DNA from: Pseudodesulfovibrio cashew
Lineage (GTDB): Bacteria; Desulfobacterota; Desulfovibrionia; Desulfovibrionales; Desulfovibrionaceae
Length of the DNA stretch: 64,000 nucleotides
Direction: 5' to 3'
NCBI RefSeq assembly: GCF_009762795.1
Contig: NZ_CP046400.1
Location: 3,077,501-3,141,500, forward strand
Part shown: piece after piece, positions 8,328-16,695 of the stretch
Numbering within the stretch: position 1 is the first letter of the stretch
Layout of the letters: every line of letters begins with the position of its first letter
Translations under genes and position numbers: made by a program
Notes under the pieces: generated by a model
The model's input: only the letters and a program-made list of their open reading frames with translations
What the model was told of the DNA's origin: nothing
The model's database searches: none

Positions 8328-8581
8328 CCAACGGCAGAGTACTCAGAAAAGGCCTCCAGAATCCCGCTGAAGGGATTTTTGACCTTAGACATATCATCTT
8401 GTCGTTTCCTGTCTTTATTCGCTCATAAACAATCTCTGGCAACAAGAGTGAGTAAGCTTACCGGTAAGCTACGAAGTGGGAGCACGCGCTTTAACTATTT
8501 TATTCATATATACCGGATTGATATAATGTTGTCTCATAATGTAAATTATGTAAACTTTTAAAATTATATAAGGCACCAGCG
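8328..8581. other. AT-rich non-coding leader with a perfect palindrome
   Basis: No long open frame. It contains a perfect 16-bp palindrome AGCTTACCGGTAAGCT at 8455-8470 and a very AT-rich block at 8490-8572, unusual for this window. A weak sigma-70-like pair, TTGATA (8518-8523) and TAAATT (8542-8547) with an 18-base spacer, could drive the downstream leader ORF and TPR gene; this promoter is tentative. Confidence 0.5.
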
Positions 8582-8659
8582 ATGGTTGATGCTCTAAACA
8601 TGATTGCCCTTCTCAAATCCACATGCGAAAAATCGGTATCGCCCGTGTTGGCTCATTGA
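8582..8659 (+). CDS. Possible 25-codon leader peptide ORF
   Basis: ATG 8582 opens a 25-residue frame ending TGA 8657-8659 (start MVDALNMIALL, end VSPVLAH). AAGG lies 8 bases upstream of the ATG. It ends 21 bases before the first candidate start of the TPR gene and is followed by a run of seven T residues at 8663-8669. It could be a leader peptide, a small protein or chance. No similarity is recognised. Confidence 0.3.
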   Translation: MVDALNMIALLKSTCEKSVSPVLAH

Positions 8660-8734
8660 GAGTTTTTTTGAGGACTGGTAATGGGCTTACAAGCAAACTT
8701 TAACAAAGCCGCTTCTACGGCCTCTCAGGACGTT

Positions 8735-10831
8735 ATGATAAAAACTTACCGCTTCCCCATGCTGACTTTGGTTGTACTCCTTTCCTTGTGCAGCGTCTCA
8801 ATTGCTGCTTCCCAACCAGCCAGCTTCGAACAATGGCTTAAGCAATACGGTGCCTGGGATAAACTGGAAAAGGAATACGCCGCCGAACAGGACAAAGACA
8901 CCCCTGAAGTCATTCTCAAGCGCGCTGAGGTCTATCTCAACCTCAATTCTCCCCAAAAGGCTTTGGAGCTCATTGAGATGACGCCGGCTTTTGCTGACAA
9001 CGCAACGGAATCCCAACGTCTGTGGTATGGCGGCCAGGCTCATCGTGCTTTGGGCGACCTCTCCAAGTCCGTGCTATGGTTCAGCCAGGCTGCCGAGCAT
9101 ATTTCCGACAGCAAGGACATGCAACGACGATTCGAGTCGGAGCCGGAGTTGGAAACCATATGGAAGGATGTCTGGCTTAAGTTGTATTGGGCCTTTGGGG
9201 CCAATCACACCATGTCTAGAGGTGCGCAAAAGGATGCCCTTGAACGTATAAATCGGATCGGTTTAACCGTATGGGGCGGACAATACTGGGAAAAAGCTGG
9301 GCTAACCCTAGGAGCAGGCAAAACTAATGCTCCGACGGCAAAGGCGAACACTGATGAAAAAGGTCTTCCTTTGCAGCCGTTTGTTTCTCAACAGGACAGG
9401 GAGGCTATCGTCAAAGCGCTTGCCCTTGTCTCACTGGAAAAATTCGAGCAGGCTCACGCCCTTGCCGCTTCAATCTCACGCCCGGCGGTGAAATTTTTCT
9501 GGGTATCCGTCATCGATTTCCTGGCGACAGGTCAAGGTCCCGCTTCCCTGGCTCCCCTTGCTGAATCCAATCACTTGAAAGCCCTTGCCTTCTGGCAGGG
9601 CAACGTTCTGGCCCCCTACTCCGCTTCACGCGCTGGTTGGCTTCTTGGTAATCCTGATTCTGCTCCATGGACTAAGTTTAGGAACAATATCCTGAACATG
9701 TCCGTATCCGATGCAAACAAAGCCATTGATAACGAGTTGGGCTCCATGTTGATCTCCGAGCAGACGGCAGAGCTGCTGAATAATTTTAAACTCGCCCTTT
9801 CTCTTTCCAACGGGGACTTCATTGGTTCTTCAACCACTTGGAATAAAATAAATAAAAAACATCTCCCTCTTGCCTTACAGCTGGCTGGGGCTTTGCTTTT
9901 CAAGGAAGACTTGAATGCTATCCTGCCGGACACGGCAAGCAAGGCCTTTGCCATCTACCCTGTCTTCACTTCTCTTTGCGGCGCAGCAGGCGAGGATCGA
10001 ACAAGCGGTGACCAAGCTGATTTCTGGATTTCCGCTCCCAAGAACTCCCTGAAACAGTTAGCCACATTAACCTATCCCATGGATAAACTATTGTTGCTGG
10101 CCCACTGGCAGAACGCCTTCAGTGCTTCTCCGAATAGGAATCTCGCCAAGCGGGCTGCTTATCTCTTCGATGACACATCTTTCGGTACAAGCGCCCTGCT
10201 CTACCTTGCGGACCAGGAAGTCAGAGCCAAGCGGTTGCAATTAGGGGCCTTCTATCTCAACAAAGTGAAATCGGACAGCCTGCCCATAGACCAGAAAACT
10301 GAATGGCTGGATATCAAGACCCGCCTGGAACTGGATTCCGGCCGCCCGGCCGCTGCGCTTAAGACCTACGGAGAAATGGGTGCCCTGGATACAGACATTC
10401 CGGTCATGACCCGTTTGCGCATGGCCTTGCTTTACCAACAGAACCGCAACTATGAAGCGGCCAGGGAGCAGTTGCTGGCCATGTGGAAAAGCCGCACCGG
10501 CATGACTACGGCGCTTCAGGCAGAGACCCTCTTCTGGCTCGGCGAGGGAGAACAGGCCATGCGCAATCCTGATCGGGCTCTGGACTACTATCTCCAGCTA
10601 GCCTGGCAGTACCCGCAGGAGAACATCTGGGCGTTGACCGCCATGTATAGGGCTTCGCTCATTTATGAAAAACGCGGAAAATACGAAACGGCAAAACGCT
10701 TACTCGGCACAGTGGTCAAACGTGCGGATCGCAAGGAACAGCGTGAAGCCGCTCAGGCCAGAATTGCGGCCATTGATAAGAAGATGGGCAAGGAGACAAG
10801 CAAGGAAAGCACCCTTGTCTATCCCTTCTAA
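8735..10831 (+). CDS. Secreted TPR-rich protein of unknown function
   Basis: A 698-residue protein with a strong signal peptide (MIKTYRFPMLTLVVLLSLCS, likely cleavage after SIA-A near residue 26), then alpha-helical repeats. Recognisable TPR-like units occur near the start (VILKRAEVYLNLNSPQKALEL) and again in the last third (TLFWLGEGEQAMRNPDRALD, ASLIYEKRGKYETAKRLLG). ATG 8735 is preferred because AGGA precedes it and the signal peptide then begins normally; ATG 8681, also with a ribosome site, would add 18 polar residues. It is probably a periplasmic or envelope scaffold. It stands alone, and base composition looks more AT-rich than most neighbours. No catalytic domain was recognised. Confidence 0.8.
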   Translation: MIKTYRFPMLTLVVLLSLCSVSIAASQPASFEQWLKQYGAWDKLEKEYAAEQDKDTPEVILKRAEVYLNLNSPQKALELIEMTPAFADNATESQRLWYGGQAHRALGDLSKSVLWFSQAAEHISDSKDMQRRFESEPELETIWKDVWLKLYWAFGANHTMSRGAQKDALERINRIGLTVWGGQYWEKAGLTLGAGKTNAPTAKANTDEKGLPLQPFVSQQDREAIVKALALVSLEKFEQAHALAASISRPAVKFFWVSVIDFLATGQGPASLAPLAESNHLKALAFWQGNVLAPYSASRAGWLLGNPDSAPWTKFRNNILNMSVSDANKAIDNELGSMLISEQTAELLNNFKLALSLSNGDFIGSSTTWNKINKKHLPLALQLAGALLFKEDLNAILPDTASKAFAIYPVFTSLCGAAGEDRTSGDQADFWISAPKNSLKQLATLTYPMDKLLLLAHWQNAFSASPNRNLAKRAAYLFDDTSFGTSALLYLADQEVRAKRLQLGAFYLNKVKSDSLPIDQKTEWLDIKTRLELDSGRPAAALKTYGEMGALDTDIPVMTRLRMALLYQQNRNYEAAREQLLAMWKSRTGMTTALQAETLFWLGEGEQAMRNPDRALDYYLQLAWQYPQENIWALTAMYRASLIYEKRGKYETAKRLLGTVVKRADRKEQREAAQARIAAIDKKMGKETSKESTLVYPF

Positions 10832-10871
10832 TGAATATGAAATGAGGCTTACAGCCTAGCGCGACTACGCT

Positions 10872-12608
10872 CTACGCGGGCACGGAAAAAAAGAAAGTAC
10901 TCCCCTCACCGGGAGTGCTTTCCACCCAAATCCGTCCGCCATGGTGGGTCACGATCTCTTTTGATATGGCCAAACCGAGCCCTGTCCCGGAGGGCTTGCC
11001 GCCAATCTTGTTTTGAACCTGTCTGAATTTGCTGAAAATGAGTTCTTGCTGGTCTTTCGGGATGCCTATGCCGGTATCGCTCACCGAAAACACGACATCA
11101 TCCCCCGTCCGAAGAGCGCGGCACGTTATCTTGCCCTCTTTGGTAAACTTCTCCGCATTGGACACCAGATTGATCAACACCTGAAGCAATCTGTCCGGAT
11201 CGCCCTGTAAGGAAGGAAGCTCTTCTTCGACCTCGGCTTCGAATTTGATGGGCTTATCCTCGAAAAGCGAAGCCGTGGCCACCCCAACCCTTGCAACAAG
11301 ATCAGCCGGATTGATCTTTTCCTGCCGCCAGTCCATCCGGCCTGACTGAAGTTTGGAAAGATCGAGATGATCGTTAATCAAGTTGGAAAGCCGTTCGCTT
11401 TCCGTAAGTATGATTGCAATATTTTCTTCAATCCGTTCAGCTGGCTTGAGCAATGAAGGATCGTCTTCCAGCCTCTCTTTGAGCTTGGTTTTGAACGTCT
11501 TCTGAATCAGCTTGGCAAAACCATGCACAGAGGTCATCGGGGTCCGCAGTTCATGCGACACGGTATCCAAAAATTCCGACATAAGCCTGTTGGTCGCCTC
11601 GGCCATATCCTTGGCATCGACAATGGCTTTTTCTGCCTCTTTACGCTTCGTGACATCCATTATGTTGTCTATGATCTGAACTACGTCGCCCTTGTCGTTG
11701 AACACGGGATAGGAATGAATCTCCACATAACGGGGGGAACCGTCTGGGCCGACGTGATTATGTTGAGTCACGATCGGACGTTTCGTCTCTTTGACCTTGT
11801 GCAATGGGCACGCCGTTACTTTCCCGATACAGGGAAGATTGCTTCCGTGGAGAAGTTGATGACAACGCATCCCGTCCAAATTTCTACCTTTGGCAATGGC
11901 CGAATTGGCCAATTTGACCGTGTAATCGGCGGCATCAACCACAACCAGCCCATGTTCGATGGAATTGATGACAGTATCCAAAAATTCGCTTTTTTCACGA
12001 CTTTCTCTCTCAGCTCGAACCTTCTCGACAATCTCGTCTTCCAGTCGCCTGTTGGCGGCCTGTAATTCGAGGGTCCGTTCGGCAACCTTCCGTTCCAGAT
12101 GCTCGTGAGCCTCCTTGAGCTCATTCTCAGCTTGTTTTCTGGCGGAGATATCCAACATTACTCCGAGCAGCCCGGCCACCTCTCCCCTGGCGTCATGGAA
12201 TACGGACTTGGTAAAATACATATCATGCAATGTGCCGTCAGCGAATTCCACTTGGGTTTCATAGCGCTGCACTCCCTGTTTCTCGAAGAGGTCCTTATCC
12301 GCCCTTTCATAAATTTCAGCCAGGTGCTTCGGTGAAAGATCGTAGACGCTTTTGCCAACGACCTCCTCCTTTGTACGGCCCAGCATAGTCAGGAACGCCT
12401 CATTGCAACCTAGGTATAACCCATTCCCATTCTTGTAGAAAACAGGACTCGGGATACTTTCAATCAAAGTCTGTAGGAATGTATTCTGATCCTTCAGACT
12501 CCTAACGAACGGCCGTCGGATGAAAAAGACGGCAGCCAGGACCAAAAGTCCCACTGTCAACAAAGCTTCCGGCAGAAGCTGCAACATCTCTGAATTCAAC
12601 ACGTTCAC
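10872..12608 (-). CDS. Membrane-bound PAS-PAS sensor histidine kinase
   Basis: A 578-residue kinase. One N-terminal membrane helix (about 12-32) is followed by PAS domain 1 (about 40-158), a coiled coil (about 158-208), PAS domain 2 (about 208-325), HisKA with the phosphoacceptor in TVSHELRTPMTS (His352) and HATPase_c with NLVSNAEKF, DTGIGIPKD and GTGLGLAISKE. PAS 2 contains a cysteine cluster, C249-H-x9-C260-x6-C267-P-L-H, seen in a set of deltaproteobacterial PAS domains, which could bind metal or heme or form disulfides. No response regulator gene is adjacent, so it is an orphan kinase whose partner cannot be named. It converges on the TPR gene with a 40-base gap. Confidence 0.9.
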   Translation of the reverse strand: MNVLNSEMLQLLPEALLTVGLLVLAAVFFIRRPFVRSLKDQNTFLQTLIESIPSPVFYKNGNGLYLGCNEAFLTMLGRTKEEVVGKSVYDLSPKHLAEIYERADKDLFEKQGVQRYETQVEFADGTLHDMYFTKSVFHDARGEVAGLLGVMLDISARKQAENELKEAHEHLERKVAERTLELQAANRRLEDEIVEKVRAERESREKSEFLDTVINSIEHGLVVVDAADYTVKLANSAIAKGRNLDGMRCHQLLHGSNLPCIGKVTACPLHKVKETKRPIVTQHNHVGPDGSPRYVEIHSYPVFNDKGDVVQIIDNIMDVTKRKEAEKAIVDAKDMAEATNRLMSEFLDTVSHELRTPMTSVHGFAKLIQKTFKTKLKERLEDDPSLLKPAERIEENIAIILTESERLSNLINDHLDLSKLQSGRMDWRQEKINPADLVARVGVATASLFEDKPIKFEAEVEEELPSLQGDPDRLLQVLINLVSNAEKFTKEGKITCRALRTGDDVVFSVSDTGIGIPKDQQELIFSKFRQVQNKIGGKPSGTGLGLAISKEIVTHHGGRIWVESTPGEGSTFFFSVPA

Positions 12609-13053
12609 TCCAGATTTTCACACGACCATATCTCAAGCCCCACCTAAATTGAACCCTATTATTCCGAAGAGATGGCATTCTCATCAATCAGGGAATAACC
12701 GCGATAACTGTCTGGCATCGAATTCGAGGGAATGGCCCCTTTCAGGCATATTGCGATAAGCAAGGGCAGTACTAGTAGGTAAGCAATCGGATATTATGGC
12801 GTATCCCAAGATGCGCAGGAGTAAAGAGTACTCCCTAGCCATCGATTAACAGGGAGGGACCGCCTCTCGTGCAGAAACTCGAGTTGTTAGGATTTACGGC
12901 AGATAACTTGAAAAGAGATTTCACAAACGATACCGAGCAAAGCGTCAGATGAGTTTGCACAGGAGCGCCGCCAACGGTTTGCAAGAGTATTTCTCCGTGC
13001 CTCTTGGCACGCAGCGTTCAAGCACGCAACTTCTGACCTTGTAGCCGGGCCCC
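12609..13053. other. Intergenic region without recognised gene
   Basis: About 445 bases between the histidine kinase start and the tRNA-Leu terminator. I see no supported ORF, RNA or repeat here. A small hairpin GGAGTA-N5-TACTCC (about 12819-12835) has no T run. The kinase promoter should lie near 12610-12720 but no good match stands out. Confidence 0.5.
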
Positions 13054-13094
13054 AAAAAAGAGGAAGGGTTGCAGCTTGTTAGCTACAACCCTTT
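13054..13094 (-). terminator. Terminator after tRNA-Leu
   Basis: On the minus strand a hairpin with arms AAGGGTTGTAGCT and AGCTGCAACCCTT (one mismatch) is followed by CCTCTTTTTT. It lies directly after the tRNA 3' end and probably ends the rimI-pgk-tpiA-secG-tRNA transcript. Confidence 0.85.
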
Positions 13095-13102
13095 TGTATT
13101 CG

Positions 13103-13189
13103 TGGTGCCGAGGGGGGGATTCGAACCCCCACGGAATTTCTTCCACTGCCCCCTCAAGACAGCGTGTCTACCAATTCCACCACCTCGGC
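13103..13189 (-). tRNA. tRNA-Leu (anticodon GAG)
   Basis: An 87-nucleotide class II tRNA with the acceptor pair GCCGAGG/CCTCGGC, long variable arm, T arm GGGGGTTCGAATCCCCC, anticodon loop CTTGAGG (GAG) and an encoded CCA end. It begins 15 bases after the secG stop and probably shares its transcript. The secG-tRNA-Leu(GAG) arrangement is the same as secG-leuU in E. coli. Confidence 0.96.
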
Positions 13190-13204
13190 ACGTATGCTTA
13201 AGAG

Positions 13205-13552
13205 CTATTCGCTCTTGGCGTCGTCGCCAGTGTCCTTGAACTGAACGGCCGGCTTCTGCTGTTCCGCTGGAACGATCGGCTGGACAGTCCCTTCGCCCTG
13301 CAACATGATGGAATCCTGTTGGGATACCTTATTGCCGGTGAGGACATTGTAGGTCAGCGAAGTGACGAGGAAAACTACTGCCAATCCCGTCGTTACCTTG
13401 ACCAGGAGGCCTCCTGCGCCGGTGCTGCCGAACATGGTCGAGCTTCCGCCGCCGAAGATGACTCCCATCCCTTCGTGACCGGACTGGAGCATTACCGCGC
13501 CGATCAAAAAGATGCAAGCTAAAACATGAATGACAATTACTAAAGTTTCCAA
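13205..13552 (-). CDS. secG: Preprotein translocase subunit SecG
   Basis: A 115-residue inner-membrane subunit of SecYEG. Two membrane helices flank the conserved glycine-rich cytosolic loop: ETLVIVIHVLACIFLIGAVM, then GHEGMGVIFGGGSSTMFGSTGAGG, then the second helix. TTG 13552 is chosen as start since SecG proteins typically begin (M)ETLVxxxH and AAGGAT lies upstream; a longer version from TTG 13582 lacks a ribosome site. It follows tpiA by about 40 bases and precedes tRNA-Leu. The C-terminal tail after the second helix is polar and variable, as in other SecG proteins. Confidence 0.92.
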   Translation of the reverse strand: METLVIVIHVLACIFLIGAVMLQSGHEGMGVIFGGGSSTMFGSTGAGGLLVKVTTGLAVVFLVTSLTYNVLTGNKVSQQDSIMLQGEGTVQPIVPAEQQKPAVQFKDTGDDAKSE

Positions 13553-13592
13553 AATCTTATCCTTGCTACTGACTCGTTTCAAGTGACTTGTG

Positions 13593-14351
13593 TTAGCGGG
13601 CCAAAACGATCTTTGAGAAGCTTTCGCCCTGCAAGCTCGCGCCTCCTACCAATACTCCGTCGACATTGTCAAGCGCAATAATCTCGGCACAATTGTCAGG
13701 CTTAACACTTCCGCCGTATAACAACCTCATTTCATTGGCTTTATCTCCAAAAATGGAAATCAATATTTTCCTGACAAAAGCATGAGCCTCGGCGATTTCT
13801 TCCGGGCCGGCAACCTCGCCAGTGCCAATCGCCCAGACAGGTTCATAGGCGACGCTCAGGTCCTCGGGAGCAACTTCGGCGGAAACATCCTTGAGACCGA
13901 TGCGAATTTGTCGCTCAAGAACTTCTTCCACCTTGTTGCCACGGCGCTCGTCGATGGTCTCGCCGATGCACAAAACCACCTTCAGGCCGCAAGCCAGGCC
14001 AAAGGAGGTTTTTTCACCGACAAAGGCATCCTGTTCACCCAAAACGTGTCGGCGCTCGGAATGCCCGGTCAGGCCATATACAGCACCGGCGTCACGCAAC
14101 ATGGCGGGAGAGATCTCTCCAGTGAACGCGCCCTCTTCTTTAATATAGTAGTCCTGGCCTCCTGCCGAAAAGCCTTCCGCAGCTTTAAAAATTTCGGCGA
14201 CTCCTTTTACGGCGGTAAATGGAGGAAAGACTAAAACCTCACGGTCTTCCGGAAGGTTGTCCGCCACAAACTCAATCAACTCCCTGGCCGTGGCGCACGC
14301 CTCATCCCAGGTCTTGAACATCTTCCAGTTGGCTGCCATCAACTTTTTCAT
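13593..14351 (-). CDS. tpiA: Triosephosphate isomerase
   Basis: A 252-residue TIM-barrel enzyme interconverting dihydroxyacetone phosphate and glyceraldehyde 3-phosphate. Catalytic residues are visible: N8 and K10 in AANWKMF, the histidine in GLTGHSERR, the glutamate in VAYEPVWAIGTG, and the phosphate-binding LLYGGSVKPDN and GVLVGGASL. Length is normal. Its ATG overlaps the pgk stop (ATGA), so the two glycolytic genes are translationally coupled. Confidence 0.97.
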   Translation of the reverse strand: MKKLMAANWKMFKTWDEACATARELIEFVADNLPEDREVLVFPPFTAVKGVAEIFKAAEGFSAGGQDYYIKEEGAFTGEISPAMLRDAGAVYGLTGHSERRHVLGEQDAFVGEKTSFGLACGLKVVLCIGETIDERRGNKVEEVLERQIRIGLKDVSAEVAPEDLSVAYEPVWAIGTGEVAGPEEIAEAHAFVRKILISIFGDKANEMRLLYGGSVKPDNCAEIIALDNVDGVLVGGASLQGESFSKIVLAR

Positions 14352-15550
14352 TTGTTAACGCACTCCTTTAAGGCTTTAAACGCGGGCAATTCCTTACCCT
14401 CCAGAAATTCGAGGAAAGATCCTCCACCTGTCGAGATGAAGCTGAATTCATCTGCGAGATGCAAGAGGTGAACAACCGCGTCTGTGTCACCACCTCCCAC
14501 GATGGTGGTGGCATCGTCCAGGCCTGCAATGGCACGACAAACATCCAAGGAGCCGGAGCTGAAGGCCGGGGTCTCGAACATGCCCATAGGACCATTCCAG
14601 ACGATGGTTTTGGCCACGGACAGGATCTTCACAAAAGCGGCGATACTATCCGGACCAATGTCGAGCACGACGGCGTCGGCCGGGATGGCGTCAGCAGCGC
14701 AGACGCCGATGGCCTCCTGGGCATCCGGAGAGGCTGCATACTTGAAATCAACGGGCAGATGCAGATTGGAGCCCAGGCTTTCAGCCTTGTCCATTATCTC
14801 GACCGCTGCTGAAACCAGATCCTTCTCAACCAGTGAATTGCCTACCTCGTGCCCCTTGGCCAAAAGAAACGTATTGGCCATGGCGCCGCCGATGATGATG
14901 TCGTCCACCTTGCCGAGCAGGTTGTTAAGGATTCCAAGCTTGGTGGACACCTTGGCGCCACCGGACACGCAGACATAGGGACGGCGGGGATCACTCAGGG
15001 CATCGCCCAGGTATTCCAGCTCACGTTTGAGCAGAAATCCGGCACAGCATTGGGCTGCATGCTTCGGAACGTCCACCACGGAAGCATTCGCTCGGTGGGC
15101 CACACCAAAGGCGTCATTTACATAAATATCAGCCAACGCTGCGAGCTTCTTCCCAAAATCGCCCCGATCAGCCTCCGTCTTACCCGTTTCCATCGGATCA
15201 AAACGGAGATTTTCCAACATCATGGCCTGCCCGGGTTGCAATGCAGCCGCCATTTTTATGGCACCTTCACCCACGGTGTCGGGAGCGAGCGGAACAGGCA
15301 CGCCAAGCAACTCGGCGGTACGGTCTGCCACGGACGCCAGACTCAACTCAGGCACCACCTTTCCCTTGGGCTTGCCGAGGTGGGCACAGAGAATAATTGC
15401 CGCCCCCTGATCCAAGGCATATTTCAATGTCGGAATCGCAGCCCTGATCCGATTGTCGTCCGTAATTTTCGTGCCATCCTGCGGGACATTGAAATCCACG
15501 CGGAAGAGCAGTTTTTTGCCGGTAATGTCCATCTGATCGATAAACTTCAT
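14348..15550 (-). CDS. pgk: Phosphoglycerate kinase
   Basis: A 400-residue glycolytic kinase. Visible signatures are LFRVDFNVPQDG near the N-terminus, ILCAHLGKPKG, MLENLRFDPMETG, YVNDAFGVAHRANASV, GGAKVSTKLGIL, the C-domain WNGPMGMFE and the ATP-binding GGGDTDAVVH. Two ATGs are adjacent (15553 and 15550); the second sits at better spacing from AAGGA. It lies between rimI (17 bases upstream) and tpiA (ATGA overlap). Confidence 0.96.
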   Translation of the reverse strand: MKFIDQMDITGKKLLFRVDFNVPQDGTKITDDNRIRAAIPTLKYALDQGAAIILCAHLGKPKGKVVPELSLASVADRTAELLGVPVPLAPDTVGEGAIKMAAALQPGQAMMLENLRFDPMETGKTEADRGDFGKKLAALADIYVNDAFGVAHRANASVVDVPKHAAQCCAGFLLKRELEYLGDALSDPRRPYVCVSGGAKVSTKLGILNNLLGKVDDIIIGGAMANTFLLAKGHEVGNSLVEKDLVSAAVEIMDKAESLGSNLHLPVDFKYAASPDAQEAIGVCAADAIPADAVVLDIGPDSIAAFVKILSVAKTIVWNGPMGMFETPAFSSGSLDVCRAIAGLDDATTIVGGGDTDAVVHLLHLADEFSFISTGGGSFLEFLEGKELPAFKALKECVNK

Positions 15551-15567
15551 CATCTTTCCTTACTCCG

Positions 15568-16014
15568 TCAGTATGCGAAATCATACCGGAACAACAAGGC
15601 ATCTTCCTTAGTGTCCGGGTAGTATTTCTTTCGAACTCCAATCTGCTTGTATCCGAACTTCCTGTACAAATGGATGGCCGGTTCATTGGAAACCTTGACA
15701 TCCAGAAAACTCTTTTTGACTCCCCTGTCTCGGCATACTCCAAAAGCGCTTCCGAGAAGGGCCGCCCCGAAACCCAACATTCGAAAGTCTGGGTGCACCG
15801 CGAGGTTGAGGATCTCCATCTCATCTTCGATCAGTGAAAAGGCGATATATCCCGCGAGACGTTCGTCCAAGCGAATTCCCAAAATGACGAACACCTTGCG
15901 CTCCAGTCCCATGAGGAACTGTTCACGAGTCCAATTATAGGCGAAGCACCGTTTTTCCAATTCCACAAGGTCATCGAGGTCCGACGCCTCCAGTTCCTTG
16001 ACCTCAACTTCCAT
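15568..16014 (-). CDS. rimI: RimI-type ribosomal protein alanine N-acetyltransferase
   Basis: A 148-residue GNAT acetyltransferase. The acetyl-CoA binding segment MEILNLAVHPDFRMLGFGAALL and the C-terminal NEPAIHLYRKFGYKQIGVRKKYY match RimI, including the final tyrosine-rich segment. RimI acetylates the N-terminus of ribosomal protein S18, although substrates vary outside enterics. ATG 16014 is preceded by GGGGAGGAGACAAGG; a longer frame from 16050 would place this site inside the gene. It is the first gene of the pgk operon. Confidence 0.88.
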   Translation of the reverse strand: MEVEVKELEASDLDDLVELEKRCFAYNWTREQFLMGLERKVFVILGIRLDERLAGYIAFSLIEDEMEILNLAVHPDFRMLGFGAALLGSAFGVCRDRGVKKSFLDVKVSNEPAIHLYRKFGYKQIGVRKKYYPDTKEDALLFRYDFAY

Positions 16015-16112
16015 GCCTTGTCTCCTCCCCGGGATTATCCGGGCTGGCAATGTTCAAGCATTGAGTGTATACGCTCTTCAGAATCAAATCAAAGATTTCC
16101 AGTGACAGGACC

Positions 16113-16652
16113 ATGATTTTCGACACCAAAGCTCTCGACAAACAGGATGCCGCCCACCTTCTTGAAGTTCTGGACGACAAAAATCGTCCGCTTGCCGTTC
16201 TTTCAAAGGACATCATTCACAGGCAATTGCTCAAACACCGCTCGGTCCAGGTCCTGGTCTTCAACAATGAAAAAAAATTATACCTCCAGAAAAGGGACGC
16301 CCAAAAACGTTTTTTCCCTGGACGTTGGGACATATCCGCACGCACCCACCCCAGAATAGGCGAGTCAACCCTTGATGCCGCCCTGCGCGTACTCCAGGAC
16401 AAACTCCAGATGGAAGTGGACGCTCCGCAATTCGTACGCAGCCTGCCGGCCTGCGCCGAGACCGGCTTCGAATACGTGACCATCTATGCCGTGACGCGAA
16501 ACACCCAGCAGATCGTTCCCAATGAAAAAGATGTTGCCGAAGGATATCATTTTTCCCGTGAGGAATTGACCTGCCTGGTCAAGGAATTCCGGGAACTCCT
16601 GACCCCCAACCTGGTAACCCTTTGGGAAGCGGGGCTTCTCGAAGCTCCTTAG
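16113..16652 (+). CDS. NUDIX-fold protein with degenerate Nudix box
   Basis: A 179-residue protein resembling the IPP isomerase-like/YfcD NUDIX branch: HRSVQVLVFNNEKKLYLQKRDA is typical beta-sheet entry, and FFPGRWDISARTHPRIGES leads into the box. The box reads E-x7-R-V-L-Q-D-K-L-Q instead of the usual E-x7-R-E-x2-E-E-x-G: the first metal-binding glutamate is V and the EE pair is DK. Catalysis by the usual mechanism is doubtful. ATG 16113 has AGGA just upstream. It is divergent from rimI. Function unknown. Confidence 0.8.
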   Translation: MIFDTKALDKQDAAHLLEVLDDKNRPLAVLSKDIIHRQLLKHRSVQVLVFNNEKKLYLQKRDAQKRFFPGRWDISARTHPRIGESTLDAALRVLQDKLQMEVDAPQFVRSLPACAETGFEYVTIYAVTRNTQQIVPNEKDVAEGYHFSREELTCLVKEFRELLTPNLVTLWEAGLLEAP

Positions 16653-16695
16653 GCGATGTCAACACAAGTTCTTCTCTTCCGTCTTGCCCCAGAGG

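Noticed and set aside
12819-12835. Hairpin GGAGTA-N5-TACTCC as a terminator
   Set aside because: No T run follows on either strand and no gene ends nearby.
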